Notes: generated by a model from the sequence alone, not told the origin. DNA of 64,000 nucleotides from Candidatus Tepidifontimicrobium thermophilum (GCA_031296405.1 JAVKKH010000003.1:62001-126000), one strand, 5' to 3'; positions 1-9,366 are shown, counted from the first letter of the stretch. A program made the numbers and translations.

Positions 1-983
1 TTCCACGCCAGGTCCGTGGCGTCGCCCACCCCGGTGTTCATGCCCAGGCCGCCCGTGGGGATCACCAGGTGGACGGCGTCCCCCGCCAGGAACACTCGGC
101 CCACCCGGTACCGTTCCGCCAACAGCAGCTGCTGGCGCCACCGCCCCGCGTAGAGCAGCTCGTAGCGGACCGGCATCCGCACCACCCGCTCGAAGATGCG
201 GGGCATCTCCGCGTCGTCCTCCACCACCGCGTGCAGGGTGAAGTGGCGGGCGTCGTCCTGGACGATGAGCATGGTCTGCTGGGTGTCCGCCACGTGGTAG
301 TGCCGGCCCTTGCCGACGGGGATCCGCTCGAACAGGTCCTCGGACCGGAACAGGGCCTGGCACAGCTCCCGGATGTTCCCCTCGCCGTGGAGCGCCACCC
401 CCAGCAGCTCCCGGACCGTGCTGTTCCCGCCGTCGCAGCCCACCAGGTACTGCGCCCGCACCTCCACCACCGCGCCGTCGCTGGTCCTGCGGACCTGAGC
501 GGTGACCCCGTGGGTGTCCTGCTGGAAGGACACCAGCTCGTGGCCGTAGCGGACGGTAACCGTAGGCAAGGCTTCCGCCTCGGACTTCAGCAGCGGTTCC
601 AGGGTGTACTGCGAGATGAGCTGGTAGGGCTCCAGGGGCAGTGTTCCGTCGTTGCGGGAGCGGATCTGGGCCTCGGCCTCCGCCACCGACGGGTAGGCTA
701 GCCGGAGGATGGGGGGATCCACCAGGGAGGTGACGATGAACACATCCATAGGGTAGTGCCGGGGAAAGCCCGCCTGCCGGATCTTCTCCGCGATCCGCAT
801 CCGCCGGTAGATCTCCATGGTGCGGGCGTTGCAGCGTTCCATCTTGGGGAGGAACTGGGGGGCCTCCTTGCGCTCCACCAGGACGCAGCGCACGCCCCGC
901 TGCCCGAGATCCACGGCCAGGGTAAGGCCCACCGGCCCGGCCCCGACGATCAGGACCTGCGTCTGCAGCTGCAGGTTCGCCAT
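1..983 (-). CDS. FAD-dependent aromatic hydroxylase (group A flavin monooxygenase), C-terminus cut by window edge
   Basis: The gene reads leftward off the window edge, so only about 327 N-terminal residues are visible. The N-terminus has the FAD-binding fingerprint GAGPVG in a Rossmann start (about residues 14-19), followed by a conserved E and R of the ADP-binding fold. The middle has the CDGGNSTVR motif typical of the DG stretch, and near the window edge there is GDAVHLVIPTGGLGMN, the second FAD motif. This pattern belongs to the MhpA/PheA/TfdB (FAD_binding_3) group, which hydroxylates phenolic rings with NAD(P)H and O2. The ATG at 983-981 was chosen because the FAD motif follows directly. 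The substrate cannot be told. The remaining C-terminal part lies outside the window. Confidence 0.85.
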   Translation of the reverse strand, partial: MANLQLQTQVLIVGAGPVGLTLAVDLGQRGVRCVLVERKEAPQFLPKMERCNARTMEIYRRMRIAEKIRQAGFPRHYPMDVFIVTSLVDPPILRLAYPSVAEAEAQIRSRNDGTLPLEPYQLISQYTLEPLLKSEAEALPTVTVRYGHELVSFQQDTHGVTAQVRRTSDGAVVEVRAQYLVGCDGGNSTVRELLGVALHGEGNIRELCQALFRSEDLFERIPVGKGRHYHVADTQQTMLIVQDDARHFTLHAVVEDDAEMPRIFERVVRMPVRYELLYAGRWRQQLLLAERYRVGRVFLAGDAVHLVIPTGGLGMNTGVGDATDLAW

Positions 984-1083
984 GGCGTCCTCGCGTCCGC
1001 TACTACCGTCTTCGACTGGAAGCTGGAACGCAACGGGCGTGTTCGAGAATGCTGAACCAGCCCGCGGCGGAGGGGGAAGCGGG

Positions 1084-1782
1084 CTACAGCAGCGCCGGCA
1101 GGATCTCCAACCACATCCCCACACCCACCGCCACGCTGGCCAGACCGGCGGAAGCGCGCACGATCTGGTACAGCCGCTCCCAGCGGGAGACCGCGGCCAG
1201 GGTAGGCGCGGCGATGCACAGGCTGGTGAGGAACATGCCGGCCCAAGTCCCCACGCCGAAGGCCAGGAGGTACGCCACGCCCGCCGCCAGGGAAGTCGCC
1301 GCGGTCATGGCCACCACCGCGGCAGCGCCGCTCCCCGCCAGGCCGTGGACGACGCCTATCAGGAAACTGATGCGTCCCCGAGCCCCTTCCGACGTGTGCG
1401 TGTGCGCGTGGTCAGGGCCTCCCAGGTGGGTGTGGAAATGTGGGTGGGACCGGCCGTCGTGCTCGTGGACGTGGAAGTGTACCCGCTCGCGCCGAAGCGC
1501 CCACAGGGTGCGCAATCCGAGGACCACCAGCAGGACCCCCACGCCTAGATCCACGGTGTGCTCCCACGCCTCAGGCAACCGCACCCGCAACGCCAGCAGC
1601 GGCAGGCCAACCGCGGCGATGGGCAGCAGGTGGCCTGCACCCCACCACAGCCCGAGCCGCGCCGCGGGCCACAGGCGGCGCTCCTCTGCCACGAGGGTGG
1701 AGACCGCCACGAGGTGGTCCGGGTCCAGGGCGTGCCGGACCCCCAGGACGAACGCTGCCCCCAGCAACAGGGCAAAGGACAC
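1084..1782 (-). CDS. NicO-family nickel/cobalt transporter-like membrane protein
   Basis: The 232-residue polytopic membrane protein carries HALDPDH (residues 17-23) in the first helix, the H-x4-DH signature of nickel/cobalt permeases, and a second conserved motif GVVHGLAGSGA near residue 143. Between these lies a cytoplasmic loop with about a dozen histidines (residues 101-130), typical of metal-handling NicO/HupE-like proteins. A longer reading frame extends to 1860, but the GTG at 1782 is preferred because AGGAGG lies five bases upstream and the hydrophobic helix starts at once. It lies between divergent catabolic genes and has no nickel-enzyme partner in view. UreH/SirB-type permeases are an alternative name. 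Confidence 0.75.
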   Translation of the reverse strand: MSFALLLGAAFVLGVRHALDPDHLVAVSTLVAEERRLWPAARLGLWWGAGHLLPIAAVGLPLLALRVRLPEAWEHTVDLGVGVLLVVLGLRTLWALRRERVHFHVHEHDGRSHPHFHTHLGGPDHAHTHTSEGARGRISFLIGVVHGLAGSGAAAVVAMTAATSLAAGVAYLLAFGVGTWAGMFLTSLCIAAPTLAAVSRWERLYQIVRASAGLASVAVGVGMWLEILPALL

Positions 1783-1992
1783 GGAAACCTCCTGTCCTGC
1801 CGGGCCAGCGCGGAGGTGGGCCGGGTCCGTACCCCGCACGTGACCGGTTTTCCCGGACAAGCCTAGCTACGGCTGTGCGTGCGGTCAAGCGGCGCGGTGT
1901 GCAGGATAGCGGAACCGCGCGCTTGTACGCCGGCTGGCCTCGTGTTACGCAGGGGATGGCGTGGCAGCAGGCGCGGGAAGGGGGTGGTGCAC

Positions 1993-3009
1993 GTGCGGGC
2001 GCGTTGGGCTGTGGCGGTCGCCTCGGCGGTGTTACTTGCCACGGCTGCCTCGGTAGCTCCCGCCCAAACGCCGTTTACAGGCCGCACCGTGACGGTGCTG
2101 GTGGGCAACCCTCCGGGAGGCGGCTACGACCGTTTCGCACGGCTGGTGGCGCGACACCTGCCCCGGTACCTGCCCGGCAGCCCCACCGTGGTGGTGCAGA
2201 ACATGCCCGGGGCGGGTGGGATCGTGGCCGCCAACCACCTGTACAACGTGGCGCGGTCGGACGGCTATACCCTGGGCCTGTTCAACCGCAACCTCGTGAT
2301 CGCCCAGCTGGCGGGGGTACAGGAGCTGCGGCTGGACATGCGGCGCTGGCACTGGATCGGAAACCTGGCGGGGGAGACGTACGTGTTCGCCATCCGCTCG
2401 GACCTCCCGTACCGCCACGTGTTGGACCTCCGGCACGCGGAGCCGCCGGTGGCGGTGGGCTCCACGGGACCGGGCACGGGCTCCCACGACTACCCGCTGG
2501 CCCTGAAGGTGTTCCTCCGGCTGAACCTGCGGATCATCAGTGGCTACCAGGGAACCGGAGAGGTGGCTCTGGCAGTGGAGCGGCGGGAGCTGGATGGTCG
2601 GGCGGGTGCCTGGTCTTCCCTGCTGCCCCACATCCGGCGCGGCGTCCTGCGTCCCCTGGTGCGGACCCTTTCCGACAACCCGGACCCGCAGCTACGCGCC
2701 CTGCCTGTGGACCAGGACCTGGCTACAGGGGAGGTGGCGCGGGCGGTGCTGCGGCTGCGGTCCATCACCCTGAAGCTGGGTCGGCCTTTCGTGGCGCCGC
2801 CGGGAGCGCCGGTGGAGCTGGTGCGGGCCTACCAGGAGGCCTTCCGCCGCCTGGCGCAGGATCCCGCCTTCCGGTCTGAGGCGGAGCGCAGCGGGTTCGA
2901 GCCCGCCTACACCTCACCGGAGGAGTGCCTGCGCACGGTGCAGGAGGTCCTGTCGGCACCGCCGGGGGTGCAGCGGGTGTTCCGGGAGCTGTTCCAGTTC
3001 GGCGAGTGA
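1993..3009 (+). CDS. Bug/TctC-type tripartite tricarboxylate transporter solute-binding protein
   Basis: The protein is about 338 residues with an N-terminal signal peptide: a short basic start, an alanine/valine-rich core and an AQT cleavage region. The mature start GRTVTVLVGNPPGGGYD matches the Bug (TctC) family, whose members capture carboxylates in a Venus-flytrap fold. The further motif QNMPGAGG is a family hallmark. Three in-frame GTG codons lie at 1984, 1987 and 1993; 1993 gives the best spacing from the GGGAAGGGG stretch. No TctA or TctB membrane subunits are in the window, so the receptor is an orphan here. It sits directly upstream of the ThDP enzyme and molybdenum hydroxylase genes, so it probably binds their substrate or a precursor (inference). 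Confidence 0.8.
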   Translation: MRARWAVAVASAVLLATAASVAPAQTPFTGRTVTVLVGNPPGGGYDRFARLVARHLPRYLPGSPTVVVQNMPGAGGIVAANHLYNVARSDGYTLGLFNRNLVIAQLAGVQELRLDMRRWHWIGNLAGETYVFAIRSDLPYRHVLDLRHAEPPVAVGSTGPGTGSHDYPLALKVFLRLNLRIISGYQGTGEVALAVERRELDGRAGAWSSLLPHIRRGVLRPLVRTLSDNPDPQLRALPVDQDLATGEVARAVLRLRSITLKLGRPFVAPPGAPVELVRAYQEAFRRLAQDPAFRSEAERSGFEPAYTSPEECLRTVQEVLSAPPGVQRVFRELFQFGE

Positions 3010-3035
3010 AGGAGGCCCGCTGGTTGGAGGCGCGG

Positions 3036-4760
3036 ATGCGGAAGTACGTCTCGGATCTCATCGTGGATCTGCTGCAGCGGTTCGGCGTGCCCTACGTGAG
3101 TCTGAACCCGGGCAGTAGCTTCCGCGGGCTGCACGACTCCCTCGTCAACTACGGCGGCAACCGCCCGGAGATCGTGGAGTGCCCGCACGAGAAGATCGCG
3201 GTGGGCATCGCGCACGGGTACGCCCGGGTCACGGGCCGGCCCATGGCCACCGTGCTCCACAACGTGGTGGGGTTGCTGCACGGCAGCATGGGGATCTACC
3301 AGGCGTTTTTGGACCGCGTGCCGATGCTGGTGCTGGGCGCCACCGGCCCCGCGGACGTGGCCTTGCGGCGTCCCCGGATCGACTGGGATCACACCGCCCT
3401 CCTGCAGGGCACCGCGGTCCGGGACTTCGTGAAGTGGGACGACCAGCCCGTGGGGGTGGACGCGGTGGTGGAGTCCTTCGCCCGGGGCTACCGGGTGGCG
3501 TGCACGGAACCTGCCGGCCCCGTGTACCTTTGCTACGACGTGGCTTTCCAGGAGGAGGAGCTCAAGCGGGAGGTGGCCCTCCCCGATCCCGCTCGGGCGG
3601 TGTACACGCGGCTGCAGCCGGACCCCCAGGCAGTGGAGCGGGCCAGCGACTGGCTGGTGGAAGCCCGCCGGCCGGTAATCGTGGCGGACCTTCTGGGCCG
3701 TCACCCGGAGACTGTGGCCGCTTTGGCGGAACTGGCGGAGCTTCTGGCAGCGCCCGTGGTGGACGCGGGCGGCCGACTGAACCTGCCCAACACCCACCCC
3801 CTGTGGCGCCGGAGCCGGGAGGTCCTGCGGGGTGCGGACTGCGTGCTGCTGCTGGACGTGCGGGACCCGTTCGGCTGGCTGCACGAATACGACGAGCGGG
3901 AACGGGTGGCCGACCGACTGGTGGCGGACGGCTGCCGGGTGGTGGAGGTGGGATACGGGGACCTGGGCATCCGCGCGTGGTCCCACCAGTTCCAGCGCTA
4001 CCAAGAGGTAGACCTGTCGATTCTGGCGGATACCCGGGAGGCGGTTCCGGCCCTGGTGGAGTGCTGCCGCGACCGCCTCCGCAGCCGCGGGGACGCGGAC
4101 GAACGTTCCAACCGACGGGCCCGCCTGGCGGAGGAACACGCCCGCATTCGGGGTCGCTGGCGGGAGGTTGCACAGTCCGCGCGGCCGCAGGCGCCGATGG
4201 CCACCAGCCGGTTCGTGTGGGAGGTGTGGGAGCAGATCCGTGGGCGCGACTTTGTCTTCACCGGGAGCCTGGTGAACGACTGGATCCCGAAGCTGTGGGA
4301 CTTCGACCGGCCGGACCGCTATGCGGGCAAACCCCTGGGGACCGCGACCCAGATCGGCATCAGCCTGGGGGTGGGGCTCGCGTACCGCGGCTCGAGCAAG
4401 CTGGTGGTGAACGTGCAGACGGACGGGGACCTGATGTACGACCTGGGCGCCCTGTGGGTGGCGAGTCACTCCCGCATCCCCATGCTGACGGTGATGTTCA
4501 ACAACCGGGCTTACTACAACGACTGGGAGCACCAGATCGAGGTGGCACGGGCGCGGGGCCGCGACGAGGCCCGGGCGTACGTGGGCATGGAGCTGGATCG
4601 GCCGGCCCCGGACTTCGCTTCGGTGGCCCGTGCCCTCGGCTGGTACGCGGAGGGTCCCATCGAGGACGCCCGCCAGGTGGGCCCTGCCGTGCAGCGGGCT
4701 CTGCGGGCGGTGGAGGAAGGTACGCCGGCGTTGGTGGACTGTGTCACCGCCTTCCGGTGA
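3036..4760 (+). CDS. Thiamine-diphosphate-dependent enzyme, acetolactate synthase/benzoylformate decarboxylase superfamily
   Basis: The protein has 574 residues and the three-domain layout of the IlvB superfamily. The pyrimidine-binding domain contains the catalytic glutamate in PHEKIAVGIAHGYA (E52). The C-terminal cofactor domain contains TDGDLMYD (about residue 460) and, about 28 residues later, the NN of the ThDP motif. The ATG at 3036 has GGAGG six bases upstream; a longer in-frame extension to 2925 overlaps the upstream gene and was rejected. The gene follows the TctC-type receptor by 26 bases and ends four bases before the molybdenum hydroxylase large subunit, so the two enzymes probably act in one pathway. 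The sequence does not decide between decarboxylase, carboligase and acyl-CoA lyase activity. Confidence 0.85.
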   Translation: MRKYVSDLIVDLLQRFGVPYVSLNPGSSFRGLHDSLVNYGGNRPEIVECPHEKIAVGIAHGYARVTGRPMATVLHNVVGLLHGSMGIYQAFLDRVPMLVLGATGPADVALRRPRIDWDHTALLQGTAVRDFVKWDDQPVGVDAVVESFARGYRVACTEPAGPVYLCYDVAFQEEELKREVALPDPARAVYTRLQPDPQAVERASDWLVEARRPVIVADLLGRHPETVAALAELAELLAAPVVDAGGRLNLPNTHPLWRRSREVLRGADCVLLLDVRDPFGWLHEYDERERVADRLVADGCRVVEVGYGDLGIRAWSHQFQRYQEVDLSILADTREAVPALVECCRDRLRSRGDADERSNRRARLAEEHARIRGRWREVAQSARPQAPMATSRFVWEVWEQIRGRDFVFTGSLVNDWIPKLWDFDRPDRYAGKPLGTATQIGISLGVGLAYRGSSKLVVNVQTDGDLMYDLGALWVASHSRIPMLTVMFNNRAYYNDWEHQIEVARARGRDEARAYVGMELDRPAPDFASVARALGWYAEGPIEDARQVGPAVQRALRAVEEGTPALVDCVTAFR

Positions 4761-4764
4761 GCCT

Positions 4765-6963
4765 ATGGCGGAGTTCCACGCAGGCGGCGAGGGCCGCACG
4801 GACGCTTGGGTCAAGCTGTACGGGCAGGCGGTGTACGCGGGGGACGTGCGCGTGCCCGGGATGCTGTACGGGGCCCTGGTCCGCAGCCCATACCCCCACG
4901 CGCGGATCCTCCGGATCCGGACGGAAGCCGCGCGGTCGCTGCCGGGCGTCCACGCGGTCCTCACCGGTGAGGACGTCCGGTACGGCACGTACGGGCGCCG
5001 GGTGCGGGACATGCCGGTCCTGGCGCGCCAGGTGGTGCGTTTTGCGGGCGAGCGGGTGGCCGCGGTGGCCGCGGAGAGCCCGGAGCTGGCTCGGGAGGCC
5101 GCGGCGCTGGTGGAGGTGGACTACGAGCCCCTGCCCGCGGTGTTCGACCCGGAGGAGGCCCTGCGGCCCGGGGCACCGCGGGTGCACGAGGCCCCTTGGA
5201 CCTACCCGGGCGCGGTGACCGGACCCGAGGACCCGCCGAACCTGCAGTCCCGCCGGGTGTGGCAGCACGGGGAGGAGGTCGAGGCGGTCCTGGCGCGCTG
5301 CCGGTACGTGTTCGACGAGACGTACTTCGTCCCCGCGGCCCACCAGGGCTACCTGGAGCCCCACGGCTGCTTGGCGTGGTGGAAGCCGGACGGGTCGGTG
5401 GAGGTGTGGGCGTCCAACAAGAGCCCGCACCGGCTGCGGGCACAGCTCAGCGCCTGTCTGGGGCTGCCTCCGGATCGCATCCGGGTCATGCCCCTCTACG
5501 TCGGGGGCGACTTCGGCGGGAAGGGGTCGCCCATGGACGTGCCGGTGTGCGTGGCGCTGTCGGAGGCCACGGGGCGGCCCGTGAAACTGGTCCTGGACTA
5601 CGAGGAGGACCTCTCCTGCACCAACCCCCGCCACGCATCCAAGGTCCGGGTAAGGCTGGGGGTCGACGGGGAAGGTCGCCTGCGGGCACTGGACGTGCGG
5701 GCGGTGGCGAACGGCGGCGCGTACGCGGCCTTCAAGCCTGCAGAGCACGTGAACCTGAACGGCTTCGGAGAAGCGGGCAACACGTACCGGATCCCCTCCG
5801 TGCGCATCGAGAGCCTGATCGCGTACACGAACACGGTTCCCCGGGGCCACATGCGATCCCCGGGCTCCCTGGAGGCCAACTTCGCCGTGGAGTCCACCGT
5901 GGACGCGGCGGCGCGGGCTTTGGGCATAGACCCCCTCGAGTTCCGTTTGCGCAACGTCCTGCGGACAGGCGACCTGGGGACCCTGGGGGAACCGTGGGTG
6001 GAAGCTCGCGGCGAAGAGGTGGCCCAGGCCGCGGCGGCCGCCCTGCGGGAGTCCGAGCCGCAGGCACCGGTGGGGCGGGACGGCGGCAGGTGGGCCCGGG
6101 GCGTGGGTTTTGCGTTCTACTGTCGCGCTGCACACGGCGGCACCACGGAGGTCGCGCTGCTGCCGCAGCCCGACGGCTCCCTGGTGGTGCGGGTCCCCTT
6201 CCCGGACCAGGGAGGCGGGCAGCACACGGTGGTCCGAAACGTGGTGCAGAGGGAGCTGGGCCTGCCCGCAGGGTTTGTGCGGGTGGAGCAGGCGGACACC
6301 AGCCAGCTGGCCACCGACTCGGGCGTGGGGGGGAGCCGCGTGAGCCTGACCGCCAGCGCCGCCGCGGCCTCCGCCTGTGCGGAGCTGCGGCGGCGCCTGG
6401 AGGAAGAGGGACTCGCGCAGCTGCCGGTGCAGGCCGCGCTGGCGGAGCTGGCCCGCCGCTGGCCGCAGGAGGTGGTGCGGGCGTCTGTGTCCGTAGACGA
6501 GGAGTTGTGGGTCAACTCGGTGTGCGTGCAGGCCGCGCGCGTGGCCGTGGACCGGGACACCGGCCAGGTCCGGGTGGAGGAGCTGGTCACCGCCCTGGAC
6601 GTGGCCGAGGTGTTGAACCCCGCATCCCACCGTGCGCAGGTGGAGGGCGGGGTGGTGATGGGACTGGGATCCGCCCTGCTGGAGGAGCTGGTCCTGGAGG
6701 ACGGACGGGTGGTGTCCACCAACCTGCACGACTACCGGCTTCCCTCCGTAGCAGACCTACCGCGCCTGCGGGTCGTGCTGGTGCCGGGCGGCAAGGGCTG
6801 GGGGCCGCACGGGGTGAAGCCCGTGGGCGAGCTCACCAACGTAGCGGTGGCGGCCGCCGTGGCCAACGGGGTCGCCGACGCGGTAGGCGTCCGGGTCCGG
6901 CGGCTACCCATCTCTGCGGAGGAGGTCTACCAGTTGATGCACCCGCGGGAGGGCAAGGCGTGA
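4765..6963 (+). CDS. Xanthine dehydrogenase-family molybdenum hydroxylase, large (Mo-cofactor) subunit
   Basis: The 732-residue subunit has the a/b hammerhead domain at the N-terminus and the molybdopterin-binding region after it. Visible motifs are GGDFGGK (about residue 247), the RSPGSLEANFAVE segment, and PVGELTN near residue 687, where the glutamate matches the catalytic base of this family. It lacks the AYRCSFR loop of form I CO dehydrogenase. Such enzymes hydroxylate aromatic or N-heterocyclic substrates, oxidise aldehydes or reduce aryl-CoA. The ATG at 4765 lies four bases after the ThDP enzyme stop. The small subunit start overlaps this stop by four bases. The gene order large-small-medium with a ThDP enzyme suggests a shared unknown pathway. 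Confidence 0.9.
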   Translation: MAEFHAGGEGRTDAWVKLYGQAVYAGDVRVPGMLYGALVRSPYPHARILRIRTEAARSLPGVHAVLTGEDVRYGTYGRRVRDMPVLARQVVRFAGERVAAVAAESPELAREAAALVEVDYEPLPAVFDPEEALRPGAPRVHEAPWTYPGAVTGPEDPPNLQSRRVWQHGEEVEAVLARCRYVFDETYFVPAAHQGYLEPHGCLAWWKPDGSVEVWASNKSPHRLRAQLSACLGLPPDRIRVMPLYVGGDFGGKGSPMDVPVCVALSEATGRPVKLVLDYEEDLSCTNPRHASKVRVRLGVDGEGRLRALDVRAVANGGAYAAFKPAEHVNLNGFGEAGNTYRIPSVRIESLIAYTNTVPRGHMRSPGSLEANFAVESTVDAAARALGIDPLEFRLRNVLRTGDLGTLGEPWVEARGEEVAQAAAAALRESEPQAPVGRDGGRWARGVGFAFYCRAAHGGTTEVALLPQPDGSLVVRVPFPDQGGGQHTVVRNVVQRELGLPAGFVRVEQADTSQLATDSGVGGSRVSLTASAAAASACAELRRRLEEEGLAQLPVQAALAELARRWPQEVVRASVSVDEELWVNSVCVQAARVAVDRDTGQVRVEELVTALDVAEVLNPASHRAQVEGGVVMGLGSALLEELVLEDGRVVSTNLHDYRLPSVADLPRLRVVLVPGGKGWGPHGVKPVGELTNVAVAAAVANGVADAVGVRVRRLPISAEEVYQLMHPREGKA

Positions 6964-7490
6964 CGGGAGCCGTGGTGGAGCTGTGGGTGAACGGGGAGCC
7001 CGTCCGGGCTGCCGCAGACGGAGCGGAGTTCCTCGCGGAGTTCTTGAGGGAGCGCCTGGGCCTGGTGGGCACCAAGCTGGGGTGCGGCATTGGGGTGTGT
7101 GGGCTGTGCACGGTGTGGATGGACGGCCGGCTGGTGAGCAGCTGTCTGGTGCCCGTGGCGGTGGCCGCGGGCCGGCAGGTGTGGACGGTGGAAGGCCTGG
7201 TGGCCCTGGCGGAAGGGCGCGTGCACAACCCGCCCCCCGGGCTTCCCCGGCCGGAGCTGGTGCGCGCGGTGCACAGGGCCTTCGTACAGTGCGAGGGGCT
7301 GCAGTGCGGCATCTGTACCGCGGGGCAGGTGTGGGCGGTGTGCGCGCTGCTGTCGGAGGAACCGGTCCCGCCGGAGGGACGGGTGCGGGAGTTCCTGGCG
7401 GGTAACCTGTGCCGGTGTACGGGGTACCAGGGGATCCTGCGAGCCGTACAGCAGGCCTCGGAGGAGTGGGCGCAGCGTGCGGCCCCTTGA
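6960..7490 (+). CDS. Molybdenum hydroxylase small subunit with two [2Fe-2S] clusters
   Basis: The protein is about 176 residues long. The plant-ferredoxin-like cluster is seen as GCGIGVCGLC followed by SSC, and the second cluster as QCGIC and CRCTGYQG in the four-helix C-terminal domain. These are the eight cysteines expected for CoxS/XdhC-type electron-transfer subunits, which pass electrons from the Mo site to FAD. The GTG start at 6960 overlaps the upstream TGA (GTGA); another GTG lies four codons downstream. The gene overlaps the medium subunit by 14 bases, so all three subunits are translationally coupled. Confidence 0.92.
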   Translation: MTGAVVELWVNGEPVRAAADGAEFLAEFLRERLGLVGTKLGCGIGVCGLCTVWMDGRLVSSCLVPVAVAAGRQVWTVEGLVALAEGRVHNPPPGLPRPELVRAVHRAFVQCEGLQCGICTAGQVWAVCALLSEEPVPPEGRVREFLAGNLCRCTGYQGILRAVQQASEEWAQRAAP

Positions 7491-8340
7491 GTACGTGACG
7501 CCCCACAGCCTTGCGGAGGCCCTGGAGCGGCTGGCGGGCTCGGACCCGTCGGAGACGGTGGTGTGGGGCGGCGGGACGGCTCTGGGACCGCTGCTGCGGC
7601 GGGGCCTGGTGCGCCCGAGGGTGCTGCTGGGGCTGGAAAGGGTGGCGGGCCTGCAGGACCTTTCCCTGGCCGAGGACGGGTTGAGGGTGGGTGCCCTGGT
7701 CCGCCTGGCCGACCTGAGCCGGTCACCGGTGGTGCGGGGCTCCCTTCCGCTCCTCGCGGAGGCGGCAGGGCGGGTGGGCAACGTCCGGGTGCGCAACGCG
7801 GCCACCCTGGGAGGGCACCTGGCCCACGCGGACCCCGCGCAGGACCTTCCTCCTGTCCTGCTGGCCCTGGACGCGCAGGTGCGGCTGGAAAGCGTGCGCG
7901 GCACGCGGACGCTGCCGCTGGAGAGGTTCCTCGTGGGGCCCCTGCAGACCGCGCGGGCTGACGACGAGCTGCTGACGGAGGTGTGGGTGCCTGCCGCGGC
8001 GTTCGGCCGACGCACAGCCTACGTGCGCTTCACGCCCCGGAGTTCCCAGGACTACCCCACCGTGGGCGTGGCGGCCAGCCTGCGGGTGGACGCAGACGGG
8101 GTGTGCCGGGAGGCGCGGGTGGCGGTGGGCGGGGCGGCGCCCACCGCGTTGCGGGTGCCCGCGGCGGAGGCGGCCCTGGTGGGTGGGCGGCTCACCCGGG
8201 AGCGCTGTCGGGACGCGGCGGCCCAGGTGGAGTCCGCGGTGGACCCCTGGGACGACACGAGGGGCAGCGCCCGGTACAAGCGGGCGATGGCGCGGGTGTG
8301 GACGGAGCGGGTGCTGGAGGACCTGGCTTCTGAGGCGTGA
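7477..8340 (+). CDS. Molybdenum hydroxylase medium (FAD-binding) subunit
   Basis: The 287-residue protein has the CoxM/XdhB flavin-domain layout: VWGGGTAL (about residues 28-35) for the FAD pyrophosphate, GNVRVRNAATLGGHLAHADP for the second FAD contact, and a C-terminal CO_deh_flav_C-like region ending with the conserved RYKRAMA segment. It accepts electrons from the iron-sulfur subunit. It lacks the cysteine-rich insert that marks 4-hydroxybenzoyl-CoA reductase beta subunits, which argues against that enzyme. The GTG start lies inside the 3' end of the small subunit and is preceded by GGAGG. Confidence 0.9.
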   Translation: MRPLEYVTPHSLAEALERLAGSDPSETVVWGGGTALGPLLRRGLVRPRVLLGLERVAGLQDLSLAEDGLRVGALVRLADLSRSPVVRGSLPLLAEAAGRVGNVRVRNAATLGGHLAHADPAQDLPPVLLALDAQVRLESVRGTRTLPLERFLVGPLQTARADDELLTEVWVPAAAFGRRTAYVRFTPRSSQDYPTVGVAASLRVDADGVCREARVAVGGAAPTALRVPAAEAALVGGRLTRERCRDAAAQVESAVDPWDDTRGSARYKRAMARVWTERVLEDLASEA

Positions 8341-8358
8341 CCGAGAGGAGGTGCAGTC

Positions 8359-9366
8359 ATGTGGAGGGGAGCTGGGAAGCTGCTCCTGGTGACGGCGCTG
8401 GTACTGGCTGCGGCCACCGCGTTACCCGCACAGGCGGACCTAGTGGCTGCGGCCAAGCGGGAAGGGCGGCTCGTGCTGTACGGGTCCCTCACCACCCTGG
8501 ACGTGGTGAACAAGATCTTCGAAAGCCGCTACGGGATCCCCGTGGACTACTGGCGGGCGGCCAGCACCCGGGTCCTGGACCGGGTCCTGAACGAGACCCG
8601 GGCGGGCCGTCCGCAGTTCGACGTGGTGCAGACCAACAGCAGCCCCATGATGGTGCTGCGGGAGGCCGGCGCGTTCGCGCGGTACCCCTCGCCCTCGTAC
8701 GAGATGTTCGGGAAGTCCACGCGGGACCCGCAGGCCCTGGTGTCCCCGCAGTTCCTGGTGATCCCCATCGGGATCGTGTACAACACGCGGCTGGTGCGGC
8801 CTGAGGAGGCGCCCCGGGGACTGCTGGACCTGCTGGAGCCGAAGTGGAAGGGCAAGGTGGTGATGGCGGACCCGACCCTGCACACCACCACCGCGCAGTG
8901 GCTGATGGAGCTCCGGTCGGTGCTGGGCGCGCAGTGGCGGCCGTTCCTAGAGCAGCTGGCGGGGCAGGTGGGTGCGTACGTGGAGTCCTTCATCCCCGTG
9001 GCGGACCGGCTGGTGCGGGGGGAGTTCCCCGTGGGCCTGACGTACATCCGCTACGTGTACCAGTTCGGGAAGGAAGGCGCGCCCCTGGACTACGTGCGGC
9101 TGCCCGTGTTCCTGGCCGACGGCCACCGGATCGCGCTCGGAGCCCGCGCCTCGCGGCCCAACGCGGGCAAGCTGTACATCGAGACCCTGCTGTCCCGAGC
9201 GGGCCTGCTGGCGCTGGCACAGGACGGCGACTTCGTCTCCCTACCGGGCGTGTACCCGCCGCTGCGGGACGCGGAGAAGCTGCGCATCGTGGCCATGCGG
9301 GACTACGACGAGGCAGGGCTCACGCGGGCTAGGGAGGAGTTGGGGCGGATCTTCCGAAGGCGGTAG
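8359..9366 (+). CDS. Periplasmic/extracytoplasmic solute-binding protein, Fe(III)/polyamine (AfuA-FbpA) type
   Basis: The 335-residue protein has a clear signal peptide (basic start, LLLVTALVLAAATALPAQA) and a type 2 periplasmic-binding fold: EGRLVLYGS near the mature N-terminus, a PIGIVYNTRLV hinge segment, and LLEPKWKGKVVMADP. These features are common in ABC receptors annotated for iron or small organic anions. GAGAGGAGG lies eight bases upstream of the ATG. No matching permease or ATPase is nearby. It follows the medium subunit by 18 bases, so it is probably cotranscribed with the molybdenum hydroxylase. Confidence 0.8.
   Translation: MWRGAGKLLLVTALVLAAATALPAQADLVAAAKREGRLVLYGSLTTLDVVNKIFESRYGIPVDYWRAASTRVLDRVLNETRAGRPQFDVVQTNSSPMMVLREAGAFARYPSPSYEMFGKSTRDPQALVSPQFLVIPIGIVYNTRLVRPEEAPRGLLDLLEPKWKGKVVMADPTLHTTTAQWLMELRSVLGAQWRPFLEQLAGQVGAYVESFIPVADRLVRGEFPVGLTYIRYVYQFGKEGAPLDYVRLPVFLADGHRIALGARASRPNAGKLYIETLLSRAGLLALAQDGDFVSLPGVYPPLRDAEKLRIVAMRDYDEAGLTRAREELGRIFRRR

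Noticed and set aside
69-1055. Plus-strand open frames opposite the truncated hydroxylase
   Set aside because: They are mirror frames of a clear FAD enzyme on the minus strand, with arginine/proline-rich products typical of high-GC shadows.
1923-1949. TTGTAC and TTACGC as promoter of the TctC-type gene
   Set aside because: The -10 match is weak and the spacing is short, so it is not listed as a feature.
2907-5012. A 701-codon minus-strand frame across the ThDP enzyme
   Set aside because: It lies opposite well-supported genes, shows no domain, and is rich in H, R, P and V as expected for antisense frames of GC-rich genes. The same applies to other long antisense frames in the window, such as 48232-52098 and 60925-63228.
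4765-6963. Form I CO dehydrogenase large subunit
   Set aside because: The AYRCSFR active-site loop is missing, so the hydroxylase label is kept general.
4765-8340. 4-hydroxybenzoyl-CoA reductase
   Set aside because: The medium subunit lacks the cysteine-rich insertion for an extra [4Fe-4S] cluster that marks this enzyme.
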